Made by a program: the position numbers and the translations under genes. Positions 26,243-35,365 of a DNA stretch of 64,000 nucleotides are shown here, one piece after another; positions within the stretch are counted from its first letter, which is position 1, and every line of letters starts with the position of its first letter. Under the pieces are notes generated by a model. It was given only the letters and a program-made list of their open reading frames with translations. It searched no databases and was not told where the DNA came from. Origin of the DNA: Bradyrhizobium diazoefficiens (GTDB lineage: Bacteria > Pseudomonadota > Alphaproteobacteria > Rhizobiales > Xanthobacteraceae); the NCBI RefSeq assembly GCF_016616885.1, contig NZ_CP067102.1:2136501-2200500 (forward strand). The letters are read 5' to 3'.

Positions 26243-27001
26243 ATGAAGCGTTTTGGTCTGGCCGCCGTCGCGGCGCTCGCACTTGCAGCCATTGCGCCGG
26301 CTTCGGCGCAGCAGGTGCTGAAGGTCGGCTCGACCCCGACGGGCATCCCCTTCACCTTCCTCGACACCAAGACCAACACCATCCAGGGCATCATGGTCGA
26401 TCTCGTCACCGAGATCGGCAAGGATGCCGGCTTCAACGTGCAGATCGAGCCGATGCAGTTCTCGGCGCTGATCCCGTCGCTGACCTCGAGCAAGATCGAT
26501 ATCATCGCGGCTGCGATGTTCATCACCGCACCGCGGAAAGAGGTCGTCGATTTCTCCGACCCGATCTACACCTACGGCGAAGGCCTGGTCGTGCCGAAGA
26601 GCGACACCAAGGCCTATGCCACGCAGGACGATCTGAAGGGCGAGACGGTCGGCGCCCAGGTCGGCACCGCCTTCGTCGATGCGCTGAAGAAGTCCGGCCT
26701 GTTCGCCGACGTCAAGGCCTACGACACCATCCCCGACATCCTGCGCGACGTGAACACCGGCCGTCTGAAGGCCGGCTACGCCGACTATCCGATCCTCGCC
26801 TACAATCTGAAGCAGGGCGGCTTCCCCGAGGTGCGCCTGGTTGACGGCTATAAGCCCGTCACCGTCGGCTCGGTCGGAATCGGCGTCCGCAAGGGCGAGA
26901 GCGCGCTGCTCGGCAAGATCAATGCTTCTCTGGCGAAGCTCAAGGCCAACGGCACCATCGACAAGATCCTCGACAAATGGGGCCTGAAGGCACAGGGCTG
27001 A
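26243..27001 (+). CDS. Polar amino acid ABC transporter, periplasmic substrate-binding protein
   Basis: The protein has 252 residues. The signal peptide MKRFGLAAVAALALAAIAPASA is followed by the SBP_bac_3 fold: LKVGSTPTGIPFTFLDTKTN, GIMVDLVTEIGKDAGF, FSALIPSLTSSKIDII, and DLKGETVGAQVGTAF. This family binds amino acids, opines or polyamine-like amines. It opens an operon with permease, ATPase and an amine-oxidase-type enzyme, divergent from an XRE-cupin regulator. The specificity is unknown; the neighbouring PuuB-like oxidase and gamma-glutamyltransferase point to an amine or gamma-glutamyl compound. Confidence 0.92.
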   Translation: MKRFGLAAVAALALAAIAPASAQQVLKVGSTPTGIPFTFLDTKTNTIQGIMVDLVTEIGKDAGFNVQIEPMQFSALIPSLTSSKIDIIAAAMFITAPRKEVVDFSDPIYTYGEGLVVPKSDTKAYATQDDLKGETVGAQVGTAFVDALKKSGLFADVKAYDTIPDILRDVNTGRLKAGYADYPILAYNLKQGGFPEVRLVDGYKPVTVGSVGIGVRKGESALLGKINASLAKLKANGTIDKILDKWGLKAQG

Positions 27002-27026
27002 TGAGAGGCGTATCGAAGGCCGCCCG

Positions 27027-27680
27027 ATGAAAGGTTTTTGGCACGACGCCGTCGAGTTCTTCCCGATCCTGATGAGCGGCGTCGCGCTGACGATCCTCGT
27101 CACCATCGGCTCGCTGCTGCTCTCGACGGTGCTCGGCCTGATCTGGGCGATGATGCGGGTCTCCGGCATCAAGGCGCTGTCGATGCTCAGCGCCAGCCTG
27201 ATCAACGTGATCCGCGGCATCCCGATCATCGTGCTGCTGTTCTACCTCTACTTCGTGATGCCTGATCTCGGCGTCACACTGTCGGCGTTGCAGGCCGCGA
27301 TCCTCGGGCTCGGCATCGCCTATTCGGCCTACCAGGCCGAAAACTTCCGCGCCGGGATCGAAGCCATCGACAAGGGCCAGATCGAGGCGGCGCAGTCGAT
27401 CGGCATGGGCTGGTGGCTCACCATGCGCCGCGTGGTGCTGCCGCAGGCGGTGCGCATCGTGCTGCCGCCCTATGGTAACGTCATGATCATGATGCTGAAG
27501 GATTCCTCGCAAGCCTCGACCATCACGGTCGCGGAGCTCGCCCTTCAAGGCAAGCTGATCGCATCATCGACCTTCAAGAACACCAACGTGTTCACGCTTG
27601 TTGCGTTGATGTATCTCACCATGAGCATTCCGCTGATCCTGCTGGTCCGTCACTTCGAGAAGCGGGCGGGCAAGAAATGA
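27027..27680 (+). CDS. Polar amino acid ABC transporter permease (HisMQ/GlnP family)
   Basis: The protein has 217 residues with about five membrane helices. The family signature of the EAA loop is [32 protein letters not shown] (given in part: EAAQSIGM and VLPQAVRI, about residues 126-148), which contacts the ATPase. ATG 27027 lies 25 bases after the binding protein gene; its stop overlaps the ATPase start (ATGA at 27677). A single permease gene suggests a homodimeric channel. Confidence 0.93.
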   Translation: MKGFWHDAVEFFPILMSGVALTILVTIGSLLLSTVLGLIWAMMRVSGIKALSMLSASLINVIRGIPIIVLLFYLYFVMPDLGVTLSALQAAILGLGIAYSAYQAENFRAGIEAIDKGQIEAAQSIGMGWWLTMRRVVLPQAVRIVLPPYGNVMIMMLKDSSQASTITVAELALQGKLIASSTFKNTNVFTLVALMYLTMSIPLILLVRHFEKRAGKK

Positions 27681-28408
27681 TCGAGCTCAGCGACGTCCAC
27701 AAGAGCTTTGGCAAGGTCGAGGTGCTCAAGGGCATCACGGCGAAGGTCGAGAAGGGAGAGGTGGTCTGCATCATCGGGCCGTCCGGCTCCGGCAAGTCCA
27801 CCATCCTGCGCTGCATCAACGGGCTCGAAAGCTACGACCGCGGCGAGATCAGCGTCGAAGGCCTGAAGGTCGACCGCGATGCGTCGTCGATCGTGAAAGT
27901 CCGCACCCAGGTCTCGATGGTGTTCCAGCGCTTCAACCTGTTCCCGCATCGGACAGTCCTGGAGAACGTCGTCGAGGGGCCGCTCTATGTAAAGAAGGAG
28001 CAACGTGCCGCGGTGCTCGAGCGTGGCCGCGCGCTGCTTGTCCAGGTGGGCCTGGCGGAAAAAGCCGACGCGCATCCGCCGCAGCTTTCCGGCGGCCAGC
28101 AGCAGCGTGTCGCCATAGCTCGCGCGCTGGCGATGCAGCCGAAGGCGATCCTGTTCGACGAGCCGACTTCGGCGCTCGATCCGGAACTCGTCGGTGACGT
28201 CCTCGGCGTGATGCGCAAGCTCGCCGACGACGGCATGACCATGGTCGTCGTCACCCACGAGATGGGCTTTGCCCGCGACGTCGCCGACCGCGTGCTGTTC
28301 ATCGATGGCGGCGTCATCGTCGAGCAGGGGCCGGCGAAGACGCTGCTCAACCAACCCCAGCATCCGCGCACGCAGGATTTTTTGCGCCGCGTGCTGCATC
28401 CGCTCTAA
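27677..28408 (+). CDS. Polar amino acid ABC transporter ATP-binding protein (GlnQ/HisP family)
   Basis: The protein has 243 residues. Walker [10 protein letters not shown] (about residues 34-42), Q-loop [13 protein letters not shown], signature [14 protein letters not shown] (about 137-150), Walker [14 protein letters not shown] and the switch His in [16 protein letters not shown] are all present and canonical. It energises uptake through the permease encoded just before it. The next gene begins 13 bases downstream, so the oxidase is probably co-transcribed. Confidence 0.95.
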   Translation: MIELSDVHKSFGKVEVLKGITAKVEKGEVVCIIGPSGSGKSTILRCINGLESYDRGEISVEGLKVDRDASSIVKVRTQVSMVFQRFNLFPHRTVLENVVEGPLYVKKEQRAAVLERGRALLVQVGLAEKADAHPPQLSGGQQQRVAIARALAMQPKAILFDEPTSALDPELVGDVLGVMRKLADDGMTMVVVTHEMGFARDVADRVLFIDGGVIVEQGPAKTLLNQPQHPRTQDFLRRVLHPL

Positions 28409-28421
28409 TCGGACTTTTACA

Positions 28422-29705
28422 ATGACGCGCCTGCCTCTGCCGCCCTCGCTTTATGCCGACACCGCCGTCGCGCCGGTGGCCACGCCGCTGCTCGATACGG
28501 ACAAGAGCGTTTCCGTCGCGATCGTCGGTGGCGGCTACACCGGCCTCTCCGCGGCGTTGCATCTGGCGGAGCAGGGTGTCGAAGCGCTGGTGCTGGAGGC
28601 GCAGGAGCCAGGTTGGGGCGCGTCCGGCAACAATGGCGGCCACACCAATCCGGGCCTGAAGCACGACCCTGACAAGATCGAGGCCGATTTCGGCGCTGAA
28701 CTCGGCCGCCGCATGATCGACTTCTCCTACGGCACGACCAACTTCACGCATGATTTGATCCGCCGCTACCAGATCCCGTGCGAGGCGCGGCAGAACGGCA
28801 CGCTGCGCGCGGCCTATAACGAGGCCAGCGCTGCTGCGATCGAGAAGACCGCGCAGCAATGCATCCGCCGCGGCATGCCGGTGACCTATCTGAACCGCCA
28901 GCAGTTGCGCGAGATGACCGGCACGGATCGCTATATCGGTGCCATGCTCGACACCCGCGGCGGCGACCTGCATCCGCTCAGCTACGCCCGCGGCCTCGCG
29001 CGCGCCGCGATCTCCGCCGGTGCGAAAGTGCACGGCGAGACGCCGGCACTGTCGCTCCGGCGCGACGGCGGCCGCTGGCGCATCGAGACGCCGCGCGCGG
29101 TCGTGCATGCCGACAAGGTGCTGCTTGCTACCAATGGTTTTACCGACGATCTCTGGCCGGGGCTTCGCCGCACCATCGTGCCGGTGTTTTCCTCGATCGC
29201 TGCCACCGCGCCGCTCTCCGACGATATCGCCCGCTCGATCATGCCGACGCGGCCGGTGCTCTACGAAAGCGGCCACATCACGGTCTATTACCGCATCGAT
29301 CAGCAGAACCGTCTGCTGATGGGCGGCCGCGGCCCGATGCGCTGGATCAACTCGCCGTCCGACGTCGCCTATCTCATGCGTTACGCCGAGCGGCTCTGGC
29401 CGCAGCTCAAGGACGCGGCCTGGACCCATGGCTGGAACAGCCGGCTCGCAATCACCAACGATTATTATCCGCATGTGCATGAGCCCGCGGAGAACCTCCT
29501 GATCTCGCTCGGCTGCAACGGCCGCGGTGTCGCGCTCTCGACCGCGATGGGCGCGCAGCTCGCGCGTCGCCTGATCGGTGGCGCCAAGGCGGAGATCGAT
29601 ATGCCCGTCACCGGCATCAAGCCGATCCCGATGCATGCGTTCTGGCCGGTCGGCGTGACCACGGCGGTGATTGCCGGCCGCATCCGAGATAGGCTGGGGA
29701 TCTAG
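28422..29705 (+). CDS. FAD-dependent amine oxidase (PuuB/DAO family)
   Basis: The protein has 427 residues. The Rossmann FAD motif VAIVGGGYTGLSAALHLAEQG (given in part: GGGYTGLSAA, about residues 31-40) and the GWGASGNNGGHTNPG box are typical of gamma-glutamylputrescine oxidase and related DAO-fold enzymes; length is close to PuuB (about 426). The late NGRGVALSTAMGAQLA motif closes the FAD site. It follows the ABC transporter genes, so it probably oxidises the imported substrate or its derivative. The stop codon overlaps that of the convergent gamma-glutamyltransferase gene (29702-29705). PuuB is the closest named family, but no PuuA-type ligase is in the window. Confidence 0.88.
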   Translation: MTRLPLPPSLYADTAVAPVATPLLDTDKSVSVAIVGGGYTGLSAALHLAEQGVEALVLEAQEPGWGASGNNGGHTNPGLKHDPDKIEADFGAELGRRMIDFSYGTTNFTHDLIRRYQIPCEARQNGTLRAAYNEASAAAIEKTAQQCIRRGMPVTYLNRQQLREMTGTDRYIGAMLDTRGGDLHPLSYARGLARAAISAGAKVHGETPALSLRRDGGRWRIETPRAVVHADKVLLATNGFTDDLWPGLRRTIVPVFSSIAATAPLSDDIARSIMPTRPVLYESGHITVYYRIDQQNRLLMGGRGPMRWINSPSDVAYLMRYAERLWPQLKDAAWTHGWNSRLAITNDYYPHVHEPAENLLISLGCNGRGVALSTAMGAQLARRLIGGAKAEIDMPVTGIKPIPMHAFWPVGVTTAVIAGRIRDRLGI

Positions 29706-31291
29706 GCCTCCGGCACCGCGTCGGCCCAGGGCTGGAAGATCTCGACCGCGCCGGAGTTCGTGTCGCCGTCGCGCATCACCACGCTCGGGCAGGCGAATTT
29801 TTGCGGCAAGGCCTGCACCCGGCTCTCCTCATAGTCGAAGCGTTCCGCCAGGACTTTGCGTGCTTCCGCTGGCAGCCTGATATCGCCGACCACGACCGCG
29901 CCTTCGCTGGCGTCGATGCGCGGCTGGTGGATGGCGGCATCGAGATCCATGCCGAAATCCATGGCAAAGGAGACGAGCTGCATCACCGACGGCAGGATGC
30001 GGCGGCCGCCGGACGCGCCGACCGCAAGGCGCTTGCCGTCCTTGGTCTCGGCGATCACAGGCGTGTAGTTGCAGAGGCAGCGCTTGCCGGGCGCGAGCGA
30101 ATTGGTGGTGCCGGGCGTCGGGTCGAACCACATGATGCCGTTGTTCATGGCGATGCCGCTGTGCGGCGTCACGTATTTCGAGCCAAACGACGAGAGCAGC
30201 GTTTGCGTCACCGCCGCGATGTTGCCGCGGCGGTCGACCACGGAGAAATGCGTGGTGCAGGCGGGCGCCAGATAGTCGGCGCCGAGCGAGCGCTTGCCGT
30301 CGGCATCGCCCATGTCCTTGAGCCGCTCGCGGAAGGCCGCCTGCAAGGCGAGCGCGTATTCGACATAGGCGGCCGCGTCCGGCGTGCCCGCCGGCTTCAG
30401 ACCCTGCTGCAACAGGCGCAGCGCATGCGCCATGGTCGGGCCGGCCGTAAGCTCGGGCGTCGCATAGACCTTGCCGTCGCGATAGGGGATCGCCAGCGGC
30501 TCGCGCAAATGGCTGCGGAATGCGGCGAGATCCTCGACCGACAGCGAGCCGCCGTCAGCCCTGATGTCGGAGGCGATGCTCCTGGCGAGATCGCCCTCAT
30601 AGAAGTCCCGCGGACCGGCTTCGGCGAGGTGCGAGAGTGTCGCCTTGAGTGTATCCTGTGGCAGCCGGACTTCGGACTTGATGCCCCATGGCGGGCTCGG
30701 CGGCAGGCCGTCCTTCAAAAATGCTGCAGCGCTTGTGGGATAACGCCGCAGATCGGCCGCCGATGCCGTGATCGTCAGCGCGGTCCACCAATCGACCAGC
30801 AGGCCTTCGCCCGCGAGTGCGACTGACGGTGCGACCAGATCCTTCCACGGCATCTTGGCGTAGCGGCGATGCGCTTCCTCCATGCCGGCGACGACGCCGG
30901 GCACGGCAATCGCGCCGGGACCGTGGATGTTGCGGTCGTCCTTGACCGGCGACCAGGGAAACAGATCGGACGCTGCGCCTTCGCCGCTGAGCGGATAGTC
31001 GGACACGCGCAGGCTCTGCGGCGCGCACATGCCGTAGTCGATCACCTGGTAGCGATTTTCCTTGGCGCGGTAGAGCACCATCGCGCCGCCGCCGCCGATG
31101 CCGCTGTTCCAGGGCTCCAGAACATTCAGCGCAAAGGTCGTCGCGACGATCGCGTCGACGCAATCGCCGCCCGCCGCCAGCACCTGCGCTCCGACCTCGG
31201 CCGCCCGCCGCGATTGCGACGCGACAATGCCGCCCTTGGATGTGACGGCGGGTTTGCGGACGGTTTGGTTGAGGCTGAACTGATGAGGCAT
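29702..31291 (-). CDS. ggt: Gamma-glutamyltransferase-family enzyme without signal peptide
   Basis: The protein has 529 residues from ATG 31291 (MPHQFSLNQTVRKPAVTSKG). It follows the Ntn-hydrolase layout: a large-subunit part with AAEVGAQVLAAGGDCVDAIVAT and NSGIGGGGAMVLY, then the maturation point before Thr in THFSVVDRRGNIAAVTQTL (nucleophile near residue 346), and the small subunit with ASGGRRILPSVMQ. It may release glutamate from gamma-glutamyl compounds. Unlike the periplasmic E. coli Ggt there is no Sec signal, so it likely works in the cytoplasm. It is convergent with the PuuB-like gene. A different amide-type substrate is possible, as this superfamily includes acylases. Confidence 0.88.
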   Translation of the reverse strand: MPHQFSLNQTVRKPAVTSKGGIVASQSRRAAEVGAQVLAAGGDCVDAIVATTFALNVLEPWNSGIGGGGAMVLYRAKENRYQVIDYGMCAPQSLRVSDYPLSGEGAASDLFPWSPVKDDRNIHGPGAIAVPGVVAGMEEAHRRYAKMPWKDLVAPSVALAGEGLLVDWWTALTITASAADLRRYPTSAAAFLKDGLPPSPPWGIKSEVRLPQDTLKATLSHLAEAGPRDFYEGDLARSIASDIRADGGSLSVEDLAAFRSHLREPLAIPYRDGKVYATPELTAGPTMAHALRLLQQGLKPAGTPDAAAYVEYALALQAAFRERLKDMGDADGKRSLGADYLAPACTTHFSVVDRRGNIAAVTQTLLSSFGSKYVTPHSGIAMNNGIMWFDPTPGTTNSLAPGKRCLCNYTPVIAETKDGKRLAVGASGGRRILPSVMQLVSFAMDFGMDLDAAIHQPRIDASEGAVVVGDIRLPAEARKVLAERFDYEESRVQALPQKFACPSVVMRDGDTNSGAVEIFQPWADAVPEA

Positions 31292-31631
31292 GATGTCGCT
31301 TGTGCTTGTCTTGTCGATTGTGCTTGTCGAGTTGTCTTGGCTTCGTTGCGCTGACGCGGAGCGCGCGAAGAATGGCACATTGCCGCCAATGAGAACATCG
31401 AAAGGGAGACGCGGCATGGCAGGTGTGAATCAGGCGCCGGGCGGTGACCCTGTCTCCGCACCGTCATGGCCGGGCTTGTCCCGGCCATTCCACGTTCTTC
31501 CGCGCTGGAGGCAAAGACGTGGATGCCCGGGCCTTCGCCTCGCCGAAGCGGCTTCGGCCGCGCAGGCGGGACAAGCCCGGGCATGACGAACGGAGAGACC
31601 GATTTGTGGGGAAGCAGCGAAGGCGCCGCGC
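31292..31631. other. Intergenic stretch upstream of ggt containing a palindromic repeat
   Basis: No gene is supported here. The ggt promoter should lie in 31292-31460. A long inverted repeat fills 31462-31588 (next entry). Confidence 0.5.
31462..31588. repeat. Long inverted repeat (CGTCATGGCCGGGCTTGTCCCGG type)
   Basis: CGTCATGGCCGGGCTTGTC at the left end is mirrored by GACAAGCCCGGGCATGACG at the right end with one or two mismatches. The smaller ACGTTCTTCCGC/GACGTGGATGCC region lies inside. I remember this as one of the commonest intergenic repeats of Bradyrhizobium. Confidence 0.75.
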
Positions 31632-31808
31632 TCAGAGCCCGCGGTTCAGCCGGCTGGCCTGATATTTGGCGTGCCATTTCGGGCCAGGGCCGCGCATGTA
31701 GTGAAGCTCGGGGCGGTAGGGGTTGCCTGCGATCCGCACCAGCTTCTGCCATTTGGTGGCGACGAAACTGAAGGGCTGGCGGAGCAGGGTCAAAGAAGCC
31801 AACAGCAT
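31632..31808 (-). CDS. Small basic protein (58 residues), unknown function
   Basis: Reading back from ATG 31808, the protein is MLLASLTLLRQPFSFVATKW, then QKLVRIAGNPYRPELHYMRG, then PGPKWHAKYQASRLNRGL. Support for a real gene is the good ribosome site (GAGGTGAT, six bases before ATG), its position nine bases after the DUF6894 gene on the same strand, and protein-like composition (Trp, His, Tyr spread evenly, no bias). It is strongly basic with no signal peptide. I recognise no family. Confidence 0.55.
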   Translation of the reverse strand: MLLASLTLLRQPFSFVATKWQKLVRIAGNPYRPELHYMRGPGPKWHAKYQASRLNRGL

Positions 31809-31817
31809 GGCATCACC

Positions 31818-32051
31818 TCAATGCGGCTTGCCGAGCATGGCGGTGAAGGGGAGATCGAAGATCTCCTCGCCGTCGTCGTCGCTGATATGGATCACCCACT
31901 CACGCCAATCCTCGGCGCCGGGCGTCTCGATCATCGAGCGCATGAGCTGGGCGGCGCGGTCGCGCGCTTCGGTCAGGTTGGCGACTGCCATGCCGTAGTG
32001 ATCGATCAGCGTGCCTTCGGCATTCGAGCAGTGGAAATACATCTGAACCAT
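31818..32051 (-). CDS. DUF6894-family small protein
   Basis: The protein has 77 residues. ATG 32051 has an excellent ribosome site (GAGGAGGCGTGT), which rules out the upstream in-frame ATG. The sequence has the family pattern: MYFHCSNAEGTLIDHYG at the start, an Asp/Glu-rich helix with AAQLMRSMI, and WVIHISDDDGEEIFDLPF near the end. Proteins of this kind are abundant and multicopy in Bradyrhizobium; their role is unknown. It probably forms a two-gene unit with the small basic protein that follows. Confidence 0.8.
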   Translation of the reverse strand: MVQMYFHCSNAEGTLIDHYGMAVANLTEARDRAAQLMRSMIETPGAEDWREWVIHISDDDGEEIFDLPFTAMLGKPH

Positions 32052-32257
32052 ACACGCCTCCTCTGCAAAGCGATTTGGACGGCATATCGATACCATCCGC
32101 GCAGAACGAAGAATATTCGGGCCAAGCCCGGTAAGGGAATCTACGGGGATTGGTCGGCACGAAGAGCCCTGCGGGTTTGATCACAGGGGGGTGATGTTCA
32201 ACTGGACGGCGCCGAAGCGGCGTGGAACAACTCCCGGCCGGAAGCCGGGGGGCCGCT

Positions 32258-34333
32258 GTGAATCAGCTCACATTTCAGATTGGATGCCGAAGCTTGTGCG
32301 TGGGCGTCGTCGCCTTCGTGGCGGTCTTGCTCGGCTTTGCTCCACTGGCCGCGTCCGATCCCGTGAGGAAAAGCGGTTACGCGGTGGGAACGGAGACCTG
32401 CGGTAGCGGCGATCTCGCCTTTCCCAAGGTCCAGATCGACATGAAGGCCGGTTTTTGTGCCGGCCTCGTCGCCAGCGAAGAGGACCATCTGAAATTTCCG
32501 CGGTCGATCATGCAGGTGCCCGGCCACGACCTGTTCGTGGTCGCCGATATGGGCGGCTGGGGCCATTCCGATGGCCGGCTGCTGCTGCTCGATCCCCACG
32601 CCGCCAGCGGCCAGCGGTTCAAGGAGCTCCTGACCGGGGTCGAATATCCGTTCGGCCTCGTGATCGGTCCGGACAAGAAGCTCTACGCTTCGACCGCCGA
32701 GACCATCTTCCGTTTCGATCCGCTCGCGGACAATCCCCGCGGCACGGTCGAGACCATCATTCGTCACATGCCGGGCCGCCGCATCACGCTGCCCGACGGC
32801 ACCAGGCTCGACGAGAGCGCGCATCCGCTCAAGCAGTTCGTGTTCGACAGGAACGGGCGGCTGTTCGTCAATGTCGGCGCCCACAGCGACGATTGCATTA
32901 CACGCACGCCGATCACGCGGCCTTGCGCGCCGGCGGAAGGCCCCTCCGCCATGGCTGCGATCTGGCTGTTCACGCCGCCGTCGGGCGGCGCCTTCCCGGC
33001 GTTGAAGCCGAACGATCCGGATCCGCCGCACACGGTTTACGCGCGTGGCTTGCGCAATTCGATGGCGCTGGCGCTGCACCCGAACTTTCCCGATGCCGGC
33101 TACGCTTTCCTGCAAGGCGAGAACGGCCACGACCTGCCCGATATCTTCAAGCCCAACGAGGAGATCAACGCGATCGAGCAGGGCAGACATTATGGCTGGC
33201 CCTATTGTTATGATCTGTCGACGCCGAGTCCCGAGTTCAAGCTCGTGTTGCAATCCGGCGTCTACAAATCGCTTTGCACGGCGAACGCGCTTTATAAACA
33301 GCCGTTCTCGCTGCTGCCGCCCCACGGTGCGCCGCTCGCGATGCTGTATTATCACGGCGCCAAATTTCCGGAGCTCGAAGGCAAGCTGCTGGTCGGCCTG
33401 CACGGTTATCGCCCGACCGGCAGCCGTGTCGTCATCTACGAGGTCGACGACCACGGTTTCCCGAAGCCTGCGCCTGCGCCGGTGCGCTACCACGTCAGTT
33501 GTGCGGCCGATCCGACCCACAATTTTCAGACCGACGCCGGAGATGTCGCCGCCGCGCCGTTCGAGGAGTTGATCGCCGGCTGGCACCGCGTCAATGGTGC
33601 GCGGCCGCAAGGCGCGCCGGTCGGCATGACGGTCGCAGACGACGGTGCGATCTGGCTGGTCGAGGACAAGAACCAGACGATCATCCGGATCGATCGCGCC
33701 GCGGGCGATCCACCGCCGCCGCTGCCCTGCGATACGCGCAGCCAGGCGCTGATCGACCAGCTCGCCGCCTTCGTCGCCAAGGATGCGCAAAACAAGATCC
33801 GGCTCACCACGCTGCGCAAAAACCTCGTCGAAAAGCACTGCGTCGGCTGTCACTCCGATTTCGGTCTGAAGGCCGGGCAGTCGGATGCCGACAAGGACAC
33901 GACCGTGCTCAGTTTCATGCTGTCGCAGGACGGCTGGATGTATCCGGGCGATCCGGAGTCCGGCAAGCTGCGCACGCGGCTGCGCGGCATTGGCGCGGAG
34001 AAGCTGATGCCGCCCGGCGGCGAGAGCCTGCCGAAGACCGAGCCCGGTTATGCTGCGCTGCTCACGACCGCGGATCTGCTCGTTGCCAGGATGGTTCCGG
34101 GGACGCGGATGCGCATCAAGCTCGGCCTGCCGCAGCGCAAGTTCTTCAGCAAGGCGAACAAGGAATGCGGCGAAATACCGGCCGCCAAGGTCGTTGTCGT
34201 GACACAAAGGAACGCTGTAGACAAACCGGGCTTCAGCCGCTTCTTCCGGCCGGCCGACCCTTATTTGAATGGCGAGTGCAGCGACGACGATGGCTATTTC
34301 ATCCGGCAGGAATTTCTGGTGCCTGTGCAGTAG
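32258..34333 (+). CDS. Periplasmic PQQ-type sugar dehydrogenase-like beta-propeller with C-terminal cytochrome c
   Basis: The protein is about 691 residues from GTG 32258; a GTG 12 codons earlier is possible. A signal segment (VGVVAFVAVLLGFAPLAASD) leads to a six-bladed propeller of the glucose/sorbosone dehydrogenase type: FPRSIMQVPGHDLFVVADM, VYARGLRNSMALALHPNFP, NEEINAIEQGRHYGWPYCYD. A C-terminal domain (from about residue 500) carries a single c-type haem motif CVGCH (about 528) and possible Met ligands. The design suggests oxidation of a sugar or related alcohol with direct electron transfer to its own cytochrome. The next gene overlaps it by 65 bases. Confidence 0.8.
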   Translation: MNQLTFQIGCRSLCVGVVAFVAVLLGFAPLAASDPVRKSGYAVGTETCGSGDLAFPKVQIDMKAGFCAGLVASEEDHLKFPRSIMQVPGHDLFVVADMGGWGHSDGRLLLLDPHAASGQRFKELLTGVEYPFGLVIGPDKKLYASTAETIFRFDPLADNPRGTVETIIRHMPGRRITLPDGTRLDESAHPLKQFVFDRNGRLFVNVGAHSDDCITRTPITRPCAPAEGPSAMAAIWLFTPPSGGAFPALKPNDPDPPHTVYARGLRNSMALALHPNFPDAGYAFLQGENGHDLPDIFKPNEEINAIEQGRHYGWPYCYDLSTPSPEFKLVLQSGVYKSLCTANALYKQPFSLLPPHGAPLAMLYYHGAKFPELEGKLLVGLHGYRPTGSRVVIYEVDDHGFPKPAPAPVRYHVSCAADPTHNFQTDAGDVAAAPFEELIAGWHRVNGARPQGAPVGMTVADDGAIWLVEDKNQTIIRIDRAAGDPPPPLPCDTRSQALIDQLAAFVAKDAQNKIRLTTLRKNLVEKHCVGCHSDFGLKAGQSDADKDTTVLSFMLSQDGWMYPGDPESGKLRTRLRGIGAEKLMPPGGESLPKTEPGYAALLTTADLLVARMVPGTRMRIKLGLPQRKFFSKANKECGEIPAAKVVVVTQRNAVDKPGFSRFFRPADPYLNGECSDDDGYFIRQEFLVPVQ

Positions 34334-35231
34334 CCTCCTGCTCGTGGTCGCCACGCCGCTCGTCGCAGCTGAGACGAAGCTGTTCGAAAGCGTGCAGGTG
34401 ACGCCGGCCAGCGAGTATACGTTCGGCATCGAAGGGCCCGCCGCCGATCTCGATGGCAACCTCTTCGTGGTCAATTTCGGCAAGCCCGGCACCATCGGCC
34501 GATTACCGGCGGGCGGTGCGGCGTCGGAAGCCTTCACCGCACTCCCCGAGGGCAGCGTCGGCAACGCCATCCGCTTCGATCGCAACGGCACGATGTTCAT
34601 CGCCGACTACAAGAAGCACAACATTTTTGCGATCCCGAAGGGCGCAACCGAGCCCAGCGTCTGGTTTCACTCCGACGAGATGAACCAGCCCAACGACATC
34701 ACTATCGCCCGCGACGGCACGATCTATGCGAGCGATCCGAACTGGAAAGGCCGGGAAGGCCATATCTGGCGCATTGCGAAAGCCGCCGATGGCACGGTGC
34801 AGGGACAAATCATGTCGGCGCCGCGCGCGATGGGCACTACCAACGGCATCGATCTCAGTCCTGACGGCAAGACACTCTATGTCGGTGAATCCAGCAATGG
34901 ACAGGTCTGGTCCTACGCCATCCGCGGCAATGACCTCACCGACGCAAAGCTCGTCAAGGCATTCCAGCCCGACACCATCGACGGCCTGCGCACCGATGTC
35001 GTCGGCCGCCTCTACGTCGCGCGCATTCTCAAGGGGACGATCGCGCTGATGAAGCCCAACGGCGCAGTCGAGCGCGAGATCGCGCTGAAGGGCAAAGAGC
35101 CAACCAATCTCGCCTTCGGCGGCAGCGACGGCAAGACCGTCTTCGTCACCCAGCGTCAGGGCGGCTTCATCGAATCCTTCCGCACCGACCAGCAGGGTCG
35201 CGAGCACTGTCTCCAGCGCGGGCGCTGCTAG
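34269..35231 (+). CDS. Secreted SMP-30/gluconolactonase-like beta-propeller protein
   Basis: The protein is about 320 residues; ATG 34269 and 34290 are both possible, each inside the 3' end of the preceding gene. A signal peptide (CLCSSLLLVVATPLVAA) precedes a six-bladed propeller with SGL-type repeats: GIEGPAADLDGNLFVVNF, NDITIARDGTIYASDP, TNGIDLSPDGKTLYVGES. The family includes lactonases acting on sugar lactones. Translational overlap with the dehydrogenase gene suggests a two-step periplasmic route (oxidation to a lactone, then hydrolysis), which is an inference. The last residues (CLQRGRC) contain two Cys. Confidence 0.82.
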   Translation: MASAATTMAISSGRNFWCLCSSLLLVVATPLVAAETKLFESVQVTPASEYTFGIEGPAADLDGNLFVVNFGKPGTIGRLPAGGAASEAFTALPEGSVGNAIRFDRNGTMFIADYKKHNIFAIPKGATEPSVWFHSDEMNQPNDITIARDGTIYASDPNWKGREGHIWRIAKAADGTVQGQIMSAPRAMGTTNGIDLSPDGKTLYVGESSNGQVWSYAIRGNDLTDAKLVKAFQPDTIDGLRTDVVGRLYVARILKGTIALMKPNGAVEREIALKGKEPTNLAFGGSDGKTVFVTQRQGGFIESFRTDQQGREHCLQRGRC

Positions 35232-35365
35232 GCTGGTCAAAGGCGCTCCGCTCTTGACGCAGGGCCGAAGCGCGAAGGCGGCATTGTTCTTGCTTGCATC
35301 TGGCCGCTGCGGGGATTTAGACATTCCGTGGCATCGTCAGAGAGCACGCGACCACGGAGTGTTGA

